Source: Magnaporthiopsis rhizophila
Taxonomy: Eukaryota > Ascomycota > Sordariomycetes > Magnaporthales > Magnaporthaceae
Length of the DNA stretch: 64,000 nucleotides
NCBI GenBank assembly: GCA_003049465.1
Contig: PYSS01000070.1
Coordinates: 143,804 to 207,803 of the forward strand
Direction of reading: 5' to 3'
Shown here: piece by piece, positions 23,723-35,835 of the stretch
How positions within the stretch are numbered: the first letter of the stretch is position 1
How the letters are laid out: every line of letters starts with the position of its first letter
Notes under the pieces: generated by a model
Databases searched by the model: none
What the model was told of the DNA's origin: nothing
The model's input: the letters and a program-made list of their open reading frames with translations, nothing else
Translations under genes and position numbers: made by a program

Positions 23723-25580
23723 ATGATGCAGCGATCAGTGCTGCAGAGGGCGTTGCGAGTCTCGGCCCAGAAGCCATGCTCCCACCCCGGAGCCCGGGCC
23801 GCTTATCGGCGCGGATTCCACGTTTCTACACGGTGCAACTCCGAGATCATCGGGGCCGCCGCGAAGCAGGTCCCGGATGAGGCGGAACAGACGCAGCCCG
23901 GTGCGGCGCCACCGTCCCCACGGCGCCAGCAGAGGATCACCATCGCCGACATCCTGGAGCGTAGGCTAAAGGCGGGGAAGCTGGTGGCACTGACGGCGGC
24001 GGCGTCCGACAGCGACATGTTCAAGGTGTCGCCGGCGGGCGACAAGCCGCTGGCGCGGCGGTGGGACCACATGCTGAGCCCGGAGAGCGCAAGCCGCGAG
24101 CCATGCAAGCTTAAGCAGGCGGCGCGGCTCCTCAAGAAGCCCGGGCTCATCTCGCTGGGCGGCGGCCTGCCGTGTCCGGACAACTTCCCCATCGAGTCCA
24201 TCTCGATGCGGATCCCGACCGTCGCCGGCGGCTTCTCCGAGGCCGAGACGCGCGCGGCCGGCCAGGACGTGCGCGTCGGCAAGTACGACGTGCGGGACAC
24301 GGCGGCGGACCCCGACGGCGGCGCCGTGTACGACCTCAGTATCGCGCTCAACTACGGCCAGGCCACGGGCTCGGCGCAGATGCTGCGCTTCGTGACGGAG
24401 CACACGGAGCTCGTGTGCGCCCCGCCCTACGCCGACTGGCGCAGCTGCCTGACGGTGGGCAGCACGGGCGCGCTGGAGCAGGCCCTGCGCATCTTCTGCG
24501 ACGGCCGCGGGCGGTCCGACTCGATCCTGACCGAGGAGTTCAGCTTCTCGACCGCCGTCGAGACGGCGATGCCGCTGGGGATCGGCGTCTTCGGCGTGCC
24601 CATCGACGCCGAGGGCCTTCTGCCGGACGCCATGGACGACATCCTCGGGGGCTGGGACCCGGCGCGCAGGGGCGGCCGCAGGAAGCCGCACGTGCTCTAC
24701 ACGGTCCCCTCGGGCCAGAACCCGACGGGCGCTACGCAGGGCGAGGCCAGGCGGCGGGCCATCTACGATGTGTGCAGGAGGCATGACGTCTACATACTGG
24801 AGGACGAGCCCTACTACTTTCTGCAGATGCCGCCGTACCTGCGGGACAGGGCGGCAGACACCACACCGGAGACGACGGAGCAGTTTCTCGACGGGCTGAT
24901 CCCGACGCTGCTGAGCATGGACGTGGACGGCCGGGTGCTCCGCATGGACTCGTTCTCCAAGGTGGTCGTGCCCGGGTCGCGGCTCGGCTGGGTGACGGGG
25001 TCGGAGCAGATCATCGAGCGCTTCATCCGGCACGGCGAGACGTGCAACCAGGGGCCCAGCGGCATCTCGCAGGTGCTGCTACACAAACTCCTGGACGAGA
25101 GCTGGGGCCACGACGGATACCTGCGCTGGCTGATGCGCCTGCGCGGCGAGTACACGCGCCGCCGCGACCTAATGATAGCCGCGTGCGAGGACTTTTTGCC
25201 TCGCGAGGTCGTCAGCTGGACGCCGCCGCGGGCGGGCATGTTTGTAAGTGCTTACGCATCTTACTTTGTTCTGTTCCGTTCTGTCGCTTCTATATATTAA
25301 CTATCTAACGCACCTCCACCAGCACTGGCTCAAGGTCGACCACACACGCCACCCAGATGCGGCAAGCCGCAGCATTCTGGGCCTGGAGGGGGACATATTC
25401 GACAGGTGCATTGACGGCGGCGTCCTCGTGGCCCCGGGATCCTGGTTCATAGCCGAGCACGGCTCGGAGCCGATAGGGCTCTACTTCCGGGCCACCTTCG
25501 CGGCCGCGACGCCCGAGAACATGACTGAGGCTATCCGCAGATTCGGCGAAGCTGTGAGACAGAGCTTCAAGCTGAGCTGA
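23723..25580 (+). CDS. PLP-dependent aminotransferase, ARO8 / alpha-aminoadipate type, mitochondrial form
   Basis: Class I/II aminotransferase expected to act on aromatic amino acids or 2-aminoadipate. Exons 23723-25243 and 25323-25580 (GTAAGT..CAG) give 592 residues, longer than the roughly 500 of cytosolic Aro8. The extra N-terminus (MMQRSVLQRALRVSAQ to RRGFHVSTR) is Arg/Ser-rich without acids and looks like a mitochondrial presequence. Family motifs are LISLGGGLPCPDNFP, LNYGQATGSAQMLRF, VGSTGALEQALRIF, YTVPSGQNPTGAT, ILEDEPYYFLQ and the PLP lysine in DSFSKVVVPGSRLGW (Lys413). The C-terminus ends IGLYFRATFAAATPENM. A second Met follows immediately, so the start may shift one codon. Substrate cannot be decided from sequence. 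Confidence 0.9.
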
Positions 25581-26353
25581 TGGGGAGCAGCTCCTCATTC
25601 TGAACCCCTTTTGGTTTTTTTTTTTTTTTCCCTTGTCTCATCTTTCATATACCTAGCGCCCTCCTACTAAAAACTCTATGCACGGCACATCGGCACTTTA
25701 TATAACCTTTAGGCACATGGGATCATTAATAGGAACGAAGAGTTGTGCATGTGACGGAATTTCTATGCATTGCGGTAATAATCCGTTTCTCGCGTTGGTT
25801 CTGGATGCTTGCTCAAGAAGACCATTATCGTCTTAGTGAGGCACCTACTCGTAAAGTCCGAGCAGGAGCTGGAAGTTTCTGCGCGCACGGTGCAGCACGG
25901 CCACGGCCTGACCAGCCACTCTAGTCCACATCCTTTAATTGAGGCGGGAACTGACGTAATTGGTGGGCTCCTGCCACCGTTGTCTGAATAGGTACCTGGG
26001 TAACCCCTGTGCCCCTCATGAACGAAACGAGCTCTCTGCGAGCTTCCTGAAAAGCTATGTCGCGGGATAGGAGACGGGCAGCGATGGTGTAGATATCAAA
26101 GAGATTTGATTAACACGTTAATTCCTTTCTCGTATTATTATAATTTTGATGGAAACCAAGCGGCATGCATCGATCTGACATGGCCTTGCAGTAGGGCGGT
26201 TCTCGCAGCGTCGTGTCGAACTCAATTTATTTTCCCAACGTGGGCGCGTTGCGTCATAAGCTGCAGCCAAAGGTGGGTGGGCCCCCGCTGATTGGCAGGC
26301 CAGTTCTGTCGGTTGCATGCTGCAGACCCTAAGAAATCAGATTGGCTGGTAGG

Positions 26354-26389
<36 letters not shown>

Positions 26390-27542
26390 AGGCGCAAAAG
26401 CACATGAACATTTGAATATTTCCGGCCAGGCTGGGGCCCCCATGGCCGAGGTCGCGACGAGACTCAGACGGCTGTAGATTTGGGGGCCGTTTTGGCCCAA
26501 CTTGAGGTGTTGATCGATGGGGTGCCCCTTCTGAGAATAGGCGGGAGATCACCTCATCCAGCCTGGGAAGACCCGGTTTTCGCTGCCGGTCCCGCCCACC
26601 TGGAGGGACGCCCTGCCCAGTTTCGGGGCAGAGAAGAGAACAGAGAGGCGAGAGCTCTGCTGGGCGGGCCACCCACCACCTATCACCACCACGGCTTGCT
26701 GTGCCCTCCAATCTGCTCCCAGGTCAAAGAAGGGAAGAAAAGAAAGAACACCAGACCCTGGTCCACAACCACCACTACCTACCACCACCACGGGGGCCAG
26801 CGCTAGCGGCCGTATCCACTGGAGTCAGCCCGGCCCGCACCACGTTTTGCGCGGTTTGTGTGGTTCAAGCCCTGCCTGCTCACATCGATCCGTATTGTTC
26901 TTCTTTTTTCGAACCAGCAAGCAGCCACCGTCTCGGAGCTCGCGGCCGACGTTGCTTCTGGTTGGACAGTCACTATCGCTGGGTCAATAAAGCCTCGGTA
27001 ACTGCGTTTGCGCTAGCTAGGAACAAGCCGCCGAGGCCGCGCACCCTGCCGACGATACCGCGAAGACTTGCGTGCCGGCGGCCCGTACACCCCTGCCACC
27101 TCACCCCGACCGCCACCTACCTCCACCTCGTCCCAGTTGATGTTGGTGCTTGACTTTGTGGTGGCAGACCTTTCTCGTTTGGTTTAATTATTATTTCTTT
27201 TTCCTTATCATTTTTCTTTCCGTACACGCATCTAGGCACACAACTTTGCCGCCGCAGTCCTGCCTCGTGGCTGGCACGGCTGGCCGAGCTATCCTTCGAT
27301 CCATAGATCGCGCCCGCGCCGTTGCCCCGATTCCGTCAAACGCTCTCTCGAACCGCCCCCACGCCCGCGCGCCTCCTCGCATTGTGCGACCCCTCGGCGC
27401 CTGGCCACCGGAATAGTAGCACGAACATGTCTCCCACGTTGCAAACATCGTCCCACCATTGCCGTTATTGACGCCACTTCAGGGCCCAAAACAAGCCGCT
27501 CCTCACACCCGCGACGCACCGCGCAAAATTTCCCCCGTCGTC
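25581..27542. other. Intergenic region, aminotransferase to histidine kinase
   Basis: Nearly 2 kb. Holds a T13 run (25617-25629), a 34-base poly(A) tract (26353-26386) and pyrimidine-rich DNA near 27180-27235. A one-mismatch TAGGTACCTG palindrome variant lies at 25989-25998. No supportable gene; it should contain the promoter and leader of the large kinase gene. Confidence 0.5.
26353..26386. repeat. Poly(A) tract
   Basis: Uninterrupted A run of about 34 bases in the histidine kinase upstream region. Confidence 0.9.
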
Positions 27543-30500
27543 ATGGACGGGTCTGCCATTGCGGCGGACGAGATCGACCCGCCCGCCCGACTGGTCGAGC
27601 GTCTGAGACAAATAGCTGGATATACCTGGGACGACAGCTTCCCCATCTTTCACTCAAGCTTTGACAACTGGTATGGAACAACGATTCCGGCGCGAGCCTG
27701 CCTTTACGATAGTAGTGCCGTCGACTAACACGCGGATGCCCCTCCCCGCAGGCATATCTTCGGCAGCCGGTTCGTCCCGGCGCACGCCGGCGGCTCCCAC
27801 ACACAGGCCCCGACACCCAGCCATCTGTACTCCCCGGCGCAGGCTCCCACCCCCTCACCGCAGTATGCCGGCAGCCCGGGATCGTTCCCAAAGGTGTCCC
27901 TGGCCCGACCCGGCCTGATGGACACGCTCAGCAGCAACGGCCTCTCGGCCGGACCCAGCGATGGCGGGAGCGAGCCGCCCGCCGTGTCTCCGCCGCCCCT
28001 CTCCCATATCAACTCATCCGAGTCCCCGCTGATCGAGGAGCCCGTCGTTGCCCGCGTGTCCTTTCATGTGCTACGCGAGGAGAGGGCCTTCCACGTCGCA
28101 AAGAGTCTCATCATTGCTGCCGGCGACAACAACGGCGAGCATATCGCGAAGCCCATAGACCTCATCCGCCTTGCCCCGCAGCCGGGCGACCGAGGTCCCA
28201 TTGTCGTGGCCATCTACACCAACTCGGGGCCCAACTATCTGTTCAAGGTTTTGGACATGGGTCCCGCCTGGTACTGGGCGCGAAAGTCGGGCGATGGCTA
28301 CGAAGCCCAGCCGAGGCCCGAGGAACTGCGCCTGGAGCCCCCGATATCGCTGAACCACTTTCTGGACTTTGCCATCGGGGCGGCAAAGTGCCTCGAGCTC
28401 CTCCATCACGGGCAGGGGATCGTGCACGGGGAAATAAGAGGCGACGCGTTCCACTTCAATCTCGAGACCGGCCAGGTCAAGTTCGTGTCGTTGGGATCTG
28501 GAGTCAGGTCCTTCGAACATGGGCTCACCAGCACGGGCTGGTCGGCGCTGTCCAAGGAGAAGGGCGCCAAGAACAAGCTGCAGTTCATCAGCCCTGAGCA
28601 GACGGGCCGCATGCCGGCCGAACCTGATACGCGCACCGACATTTACTCATTAGGCGTCTTGTTCTGGACCCTCCTCACACAGAAGCCTGTCTTCGATGGC
28701 CCTTCGCCTCTCGACGTGGTCCAGGGCGTGCTCAACCGCCGCATCCCGAGCGTCTCGGTAGTGCGCCTGGACGTGCCCGACGTTCTGGGAAGGATAATCC
28801 AGAAGTGCACCTCGAAGAACATGGGCGAGCGCTACAACTCGGCGAGCGGGCTGCGATATGACCTGGAGAAGGTCAAGGAGTTCCTGCTGGACGGAGACCA
28901 CCTCGCACTCAGGGAGTGGCAGATCGCATCCAAGGACGTGTCCTCATTCTTTATGCTGCCAACGTCCATGATCGGCAGGGCTCAGGAGAAGGAGCAGCTG
29001 GCCGGCGTCATCGAGCGTGCGGCAAAGAACCATGTGATGCATCAGAGGAATAATCCCAACAGGATGTCGGACGGCTCCGCCCTGTCCAACGAAATCGACA
29101 ACGCCGAGGTGTCGAGCGAGGGTACGAGCTCGGTGGATGGGACTACACGTCGCAGCGGATCCTTCACCCAGACCATCTCGTCGGACCCCAAGGCCAGGAA
29201 CAGCTACCACCCTTCCGTCCACAGCATAGACCGGGACTCGGTCATGTCCCTAGAGACGCCCTCCTCCGGGCACCCGAGTCTCTCGGGCCTTCGTGGGCCG
29301 CCGAGGCACTGGGACAGCAGGCATCAGTCGGTTTCCTTCGACACCCGAAGCATTGCCGACACCGTCTTGTCCGCCGACAGAGAAACCCCGTCTCGCCACA
29401 GCGCCGCCATGGACTCGGTCAGCCTGGGAAGGAAGCTTGGCTCGGCCAGGTTCCGCCGGAAGGGACACTGCGAGATCGTCACAGTCGAGGGCGCCGGCGG
29501 CCTGGGCAAGAGCTGCCTGGTGCAGTCGGTCCTTTCCGAGAACAGGCGCAGGGGCTACTCTGCCACGGCCAAGTGTGACACCGCCAAGAGGACCGCCTTC
29601 GGCCCCGTCTTGAGGCTCCTGTCCTCGCTTGTGAGGCAGCTTTGGGGCGAGAGGAACACGGACACGGCCCTGCACAAGGAGTTGAAGGAGAGCATGCACG
29701 GCGTCTGGCCCTCCTTGCACAAGGTCCTGGGGCTGCCAGAGTTTCTTCTCGGCCCCGTGGACCCTAGCGTGGTGCGGTCTCCGTCCGTCACCCAGGGCCC
29801 GACGCAGCCTCCTCCGCGTGGCGGGAGCCGGGCTCCCGTAAAGCGCCGCGGATCGTCGCCGGGCTCGTCGATACACAGCTCGCGGCTGTCGATCCAGAGC
29901 TCCCAGGACTTCCTCCGCTCGGGCAGCTCGGCCAAGTCGATCCGGCTGGTCAACACGTATCTCGACATCCTGAGGATGTTTACACAGCACAAGTTCATCT
30001 GCCTGTGCCTCGAGGACCTTCACTTCGCCGACGACGAGTCCATGGATCTGATCACGCAGATCATTGCGGCCCGCCTGAAATTGGTCATCATCATTACGTA
30101 CCGACCCGACGAGCTGAGCCCAGAGCGGATGCAGCGGATCTTGCACCCACCAGATCCCGAGGGCGAACCCTTGGACGGTTCGCTGATCCGCTCGCCCATC
30201 TCGGTGCACGAGATGCCGATCTACACGGCCAACCGGCCAGCGGACTACCCCAAGACGGGCCCCACGGTGACCAGGATCTGTCTGTCGCCGCTCAGCGAGC
30301 ATGACATTGTGAAGTACGTGTCGACGACGCTCTGCTCCCCGCCCGAACACATCCTCCCTCTGGCTCTCGTCGTCCAGTCCAAGACTGGGGGCAACCCCTT
30401 TTACATGCGGGAGATGCTCAGCGCGTGCCACCGCAAAAAGTGCATATGGTACGACTACCGCGACTGCCAGTGGCACTTCGACCTGGACCGCTTGTTTGAG

Positions 30501-33500
30501 CAGTTCCAGGGCGAGCAGAACTATGACGTGCTCAACACCGACTTCATCACGCGGCGGCTGGACGAGCTGCCGCCGTCGTCGAGAGCGGTGCTGTCCTGGG
30601 CGGCTCTTCTGGGCACCAACTTCTCGTTTGAGCTGGTGTGCCATCTCCTCAGCGGCGAGTTCGACGACGCCGGTTTGCAGTGGGAAAGCAGCCACAAGCC
30701 CACGGGCTATTCTCAGGAGGAAGCGGTTGCGGGTCTACAGGCCGCCGTGCAGGCGTACATCGTCGTGCAGGGCGACCGGGACGACCGGTTCCGGTTCGCC
30801 CACGACCGCTACATCCAGGCCGCCGCAAACATCAACCAGTGCGACGCGCGCAAGATGCATTTCGTCATTGCGCAAACGCTGCTGAAGCACTACGACAAGG
30901 AGCGGTCGCGGGACGGGGTCGCGTCACACATTTGCAACGCGCTCAGCATCTTCCACAGCCGCGTCAGGGAAAGGAAGCCGTACCGCACCCTCCTTTTCGA
31001 GTGCGCAGAGGCGGCGACGACCAACGGCGCGAGGCCCACGGCAGCCAAGTTCTACAGCGGTGCCCTCGCGCTCCTCCAGGAGGATCCCTGGAACGACGCG
31101 AACCAGGACGTGTCGTACAGCGAGACGATGCGGCTGTACCTGGCGGCAGCGGAGTGCTATCTCTACATGGGCCAGCTGCCGCTCGCCACGGGCGTGTTGA
31201 ACACGGTCTTCGAGTGCGCCAAAACGGTCTTCGACAAGGCGCCGGCCTGGGTGCTGCAGTCGCGGGTCTACGCCCAGAGCGGGAACGCGGTCAAGGCGCT
31301 CGACTGCCTCAAGGAGTGCCTCGGCACCATGGGCGTCGAGTGCAACGACTCGACGACGTTTGAGGAGTGCGACGCCGAGTTCGAGAGGCTCTCGGCGCAG
31401 ATCAAGGGCATGGACCGCAAAGACCTCCTCAGTCCGCCCAACACGCAGGATCCGGCGCTGGGCATGTCGCTGGGCGCGGTGCTAGCCGAGACCATCAGCG
31501 CGGCCTGGTGGAGCGACTGCCTATGCTTCTACCAGCTGTCGCTCTGCATGCTGGACATGCACCTCAAGCGCGGGACGATGCCGCAGTCGGGCATGGCCTT
31601 CCTGCACGTGTCCATGATCGCGCTGTCGAGGTTCAACAGGATCGAGTTCGCGCTGGAGCTGGGGTCGTACTGCCTCGACCTGCTGGACATGACGCGCGAC
31701 CCCTTCTCCATGGCGCGGGGCTACATGATCTACGCTAACTTCGTAGAGCACGTCCAGTACTCGGTCGTGCTCGCGGCGGGCCAGCTGGACAGCTCGGTCG
31801 ACTACGCGGCGTCGGCGGGGGATCGGATATCGGCCATCCTCGCCATCGGCCTCGGGGCGCAGCTCCGCTTCTTCGCCAGCGAGAACTGCCTCGACCTCGA
31901 GGGCTTATGCGAATACAGCTGCGAGGAGATACCGTACTGGAACCAGGACTCTCGCGGCGGCGTCATTCTGCTGGCCGTCCGCCAGGTGTGCCGGGCGCTG
32001 CAGGGCAAGACGCGCGTCTCGGAGGCGACCGAGATCATGACGGACGAGCACCACAACTCTCCCGGCTACAAGAGCTGGCTGGCCAACAACACGGAGAACG
32101 GCAACCGGTCGCTACTCTTTTACGAGTCGCTTGAGCTGGCGCCCTTGTTCCTCTACGGCCATCTCGAGCGGGCGGTCGAGGTGGGCAAGTTCTGCGTCGA
32201 GAACTCGCAGTTGATCTGGTCGGCGCGGAACACCCGATTCGCCATGCTCTTCTACGGCCTCGCCCTTGCCGGCCAGCTGTTCCGCCAGCGCCGGGACGCG
32301 CGCGCGAGGCAGGTGGCCGGGCCGGACGACGATGCGGTCAAGGCGACGATCCGGCAGCTCGAGTCGCTGCACCGCGGCATCATGGACTGGCAGGTGGTGT
32401 CGGACGTCAACTACCTTTCGTGGTCGCGGCTGCTCGAGGCGCAGATGGCGGAGCTGGGGGGCGAGCAGGGGCGGGCGTTGCAGAAGTACGAGGAGGCGCT
32501 GGACCACGCGGCCGAGAACGAATTTGTGTTCGAGGAGGCGCTGGGCAACTACCTGATGGCGGGCGCCTTCCTCAGGCTGTCGGCGCGGCGATCGGCGCGG
32601 TCGGCGCTCAAGGACGCTGTCGGGCTCTACCGGCAAATGGGCGCGGTCGGGGTGGCGGAGGCGATCGAGGTGGAGCACAGCCAGGTGATGCGCGGGCCGG
32701 CGCGCAACCACCGCACAGCGGACGCCGGGATGCAGACGGAAACGGACTTCGCCGGCAGCTCGGCGGCCAACGAGCAGTTCCACCAGGCCATGGCCGGCGG
32801 CGACGACAGCGCGGCGCGGCAGCTCACGCAGGCGGGCATGGCGGAACTCAAGGGCGAGCGGGTCGGGGCGTGGCGCGGGTCCATGTCGCTGACGGGCGCG
32901 GCCGAGGCCGGGGCTGGGCTGCCGACGCTGGACATGATCGACCTGCACGCGATCCTGCAGTCGTCGCAGGTCATCTCATCGGTGCTGGACGTGGACGAGC
33001 TGCTCAAGACCATGTGCGACGTGATCCTGCAGACGTGCGGCGGGGCGGCGACGCTGGCGGCCATCGTGATCGAGGACGAGGGCACGCGACAGTGGAGCGT
33101 GGCGGCCATGGGCGACCCGGAGAAGGGGGCCGAGACGCACAAGCCGCGCACGGTGCTCAGGGGCAGCTCGCGCGTGGCCGAGAACGTGATCCTGTACAGC
33201 ACGCGCTTCCGCGAGATGGTGTTCGTGCCCGACATCATCAGCGACGAGCGCTTCAGCAACGTTAGCAGTTACTGGCTGCGCCTCAACCCGCTCGGCAAGG
33301 CCGTCATCGCCATGCCGATCTGCCACGGCGCCGACAAGATGCTCGGGGTGCTGTACCTTGAGGGCCTGCCGCAGTCCTTCACGGACCGCAACGTGACGGT
33401 GCTGCAGCTGCTGGTCAACCAGATCGCCATCAGCTACGCCAACGCCCTGACCATGAAGGCGGTCGAGAAGGTGTCGGCCGAGAACGTGACGATGCTGTCG

Positions 33501-34867
33501 TTCCAAAAGCAGGCCCTGGCCGACGCGCTGCAGGCACAGGCCAAGGCGCGCGCGGCCGAGAAGAAGGCCAACGAGAACGTCAAGCTGGCCGAGGAGGCGG
33601 CCAAGGCAAAGTCCATCTTCCTGGCCAACGTGTCGCACGAGCTGCGCACGCCGCTCAACGGCGTCATCGGCAACTCGGAGCTGCTGCGTGACAGCAACCT
33701 CAACCGGGAGCAGCTCGAGATGGCCGACAGCATCCGCGTGTCGGCCGACCTGCTGCTGACCGTCATCAACGACATCCTCGACTTCTCCAAGATGGAGGCC
33801 GACAAGATGAAGCTGTACGTCATCGCCTTCAACCCGGAGGAGATGGTGCGCGAGGTCGTGCGGGCCGTGTCGTACAGCAACCGCGAGAAGAAGCCCAACA
33901 AGAACGTGGCCATCGTCAAGGAGATCAACCTGCCCCAGCTGCTCATCTACGGCGACCCCATCCGCCTGCACCAGGTGCTAGGCAACCTAATCGGCAACAG
34001 CCTCAAGTTCACCGCCAGCGGCTCCATCACCATCGGCGCCCAGCTCGACGAAGAGACGCAGGACAAGGCCCGCTTGACCTTTTGGGTGCGCGACACGGGC
34101 ATCGGCATCCCCCCCGCCCAGCTGGCCAAGCTGTTTGTGCCCTTCAGCCAGGCCGACCCGAGCACGGCGCGCAAGTACGGAGGCAGCGGCCTGGGGCTCA
34201 GCATCTGCAAGTCGCTCGTCGAGACCATGATGAAGGGCCGCATCCACCTCGAGAGCCAGGAGGGCGTCGGCACCACCGCCTGGTTCACCGTCACCTTTGA
34301 CAAGGCGAGGGCCGACGTGTCTGCTGGCGAGGCTCAGCAGCAGCAGCGCCCGGCCCAGCAGTTGGTCGACTCGTCGTCGCGTCACCAGCACTACCACACC
34401 CACTACCACCAACATCACCGCGAGGCCGGGCTGGCGCCGTATCTGGACCTGACGCGCGTGCCCCGCGACCAGATCCGCATCTGCGTGGCCGAGGACAACG
34501 CCATCAACCAAAAGATAGCCATCCAGTACGCGCAGCGGCTTGGCTATCCGCGCGTCGACGCCTATGACAACGGGCTCAAGGCCGTCGAGGGTCTGCGCCA
34601 GAAGGCCAAGGAGGGCGAGCCCTACCACATCATCCTGATGGACGTGCAAATGCCCGTGCTCGACGGCTACGAGGCCACCAAGCTGATCCGCCGCGACCCC
34701 ATCGAGGCCGTGAGCAAGATCCTCATCATCGCCATGACCGCCTCGGCCATCCAGGGCGATCGCGAGAAGTGTCTGGCCGCCGGCATGAACGACTACCTGG
34801 CCAAGCCCGTCCGCTCCGAGGTGCTCAAGAGGAAACTAGAAGCCTATGTTGGCACCGCTGTAGGTTT

Positions 34868-34916
<49 letters not shown>

Positions 34917-35835
34917 CTTCTTCTTTTTCTTCTTCTCGGTTGCTCACTGGAATCCCGTCTATCCAGTCACTTCCTGCCCAACGCGTCGGTAATGCATNGT
35001 TGCTGACACACATGCTCGTTCCCTGCTACGACAGTCGCCTCCCGACCGCTTTAGCTCGCCCATGTTTCCATCATCACCCTCAGTCAGCCCCAGCCCGCAG
35101 TCGTCACCCGTGGTAGGTAGCCCGGCAGCGTCGACGGGACCATCTCCTCCGGTTATGGTACCTAGGAGCGGCGGGCCATCTCCTCCAGTCATGGTACCCA
35201 GAAACAGCGGGCCCTCGCCTCCCATAACCAGCCCACAATCATCTTCTACCATGAACGGGGCGGCACCGGCAGTAGAGATCCCAGTGCGAGAGGGACCGCC
35301 GCCGTCTGTAGCGCCGGTGAACCGCAGCTCATTCGGAAGCATCTCATCGCCAGCTGCGCCGGTGATGCCGACATCGAGCAGCGACACACGCCTATCCGAC
35401 TCGGGGTCCATCTCGGGCTCGATTTCCGGCTCCGTGTCTGCTACCGATATGCCCACTTTGGCCTCGCCCTCTTCATCCAAACGCCAGCCTAGAAAGCTGA
35501 CCAAAAACCGGGGAGATGCTGCTGCCGCCGCCGCCGCCGCCACCGCCACCCCTACCCCTACCCTTATCCCTACCCCACTGGTCACGGAGAAGAAGGCGCC
35601 GGCTGTGCTGCAGAAGAAGAAGGCGCCAAATCGCATGTCGGCCTCATCCGAGACGCTACTCGATCCCGGCGGCGGCCTGACCTTTGGCAGCCCCAGGGGT
35701 AGCAGCGGCGGCTTCGAACCACCAAGGTTTGGGGACAGTGGCAGCATCAGGAGCCACCAGAGCGTCGCCTCCATCAGCTCTGGAACCAGTAAGGACAGGC
35801 TCAGCAATAGCTACGCCGACCAAGGCCCGTTTTAG
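27543..35835 (+). CDS. Group X-type hybrid histidine kinase with pseudokinase-like, AAA, GAF and receiver domains
   Basis: Very large phosphorelay sensor related to Candida Chk1 and fission yeast Mak2/Mak3. Exons 27543-27670, 27752-34859 and 35035-35835 give 2,678 residues. Order: short N-terminal exon; Ser/Thr-kinase-like domain about 142-423; AAA/STAND ATPase with Walker A GAGGLGKS (623-630) and Walker B LCLEDLHFADDES; a long helical TPR-like region about 900-1600; GAF about 1774-1943; HisKA with phospho-His in ANVSHELRTPLNG (His2005); HATPase with N box, DTGIGIP and GGSGLGLSI; receiver 2284-2410 with phospho-Asp in ILMDVQMPVLDG (Asp2340) and Lys2394. The last 266 residues are Ser/Pro-rich. 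The kinase-like domain lacks clear HRD and DFG residues. Intron 2 holds a poly(T) run and an N, so the tail join is less certain. Confidence 0.9.
34869..34916. repeat. Poly(T) tract inside histidine kinase intron 2
   Basis: About 48 Ts just after the GTAGGT donor at 34860. It serves as a long pyrimidine stretch inside the intron; its length is unreliable. Confidence 0.85.
34998..34998. other. Single ambiguous base (assembly join)
   Basis: N within the last intron of the histidine kinase gene, about 80 bases after the poly(T) tract. Probably a closed contig join. Confidence 0.8.

Noticed and set aside
23966..25033. 355-codon antisense frame over the aminotransferase
   Set aside because: Shadow of a GC-rich real gene; composition is Arg/Ala/Val-rich with no motif.
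35545..35580. CCCTAC-type repeats resembling telomeric or minisatellite DNA
   Set aside because: They lie in the histidine kinase tail exon and simply encode a TPTPTLIPTP stretch.
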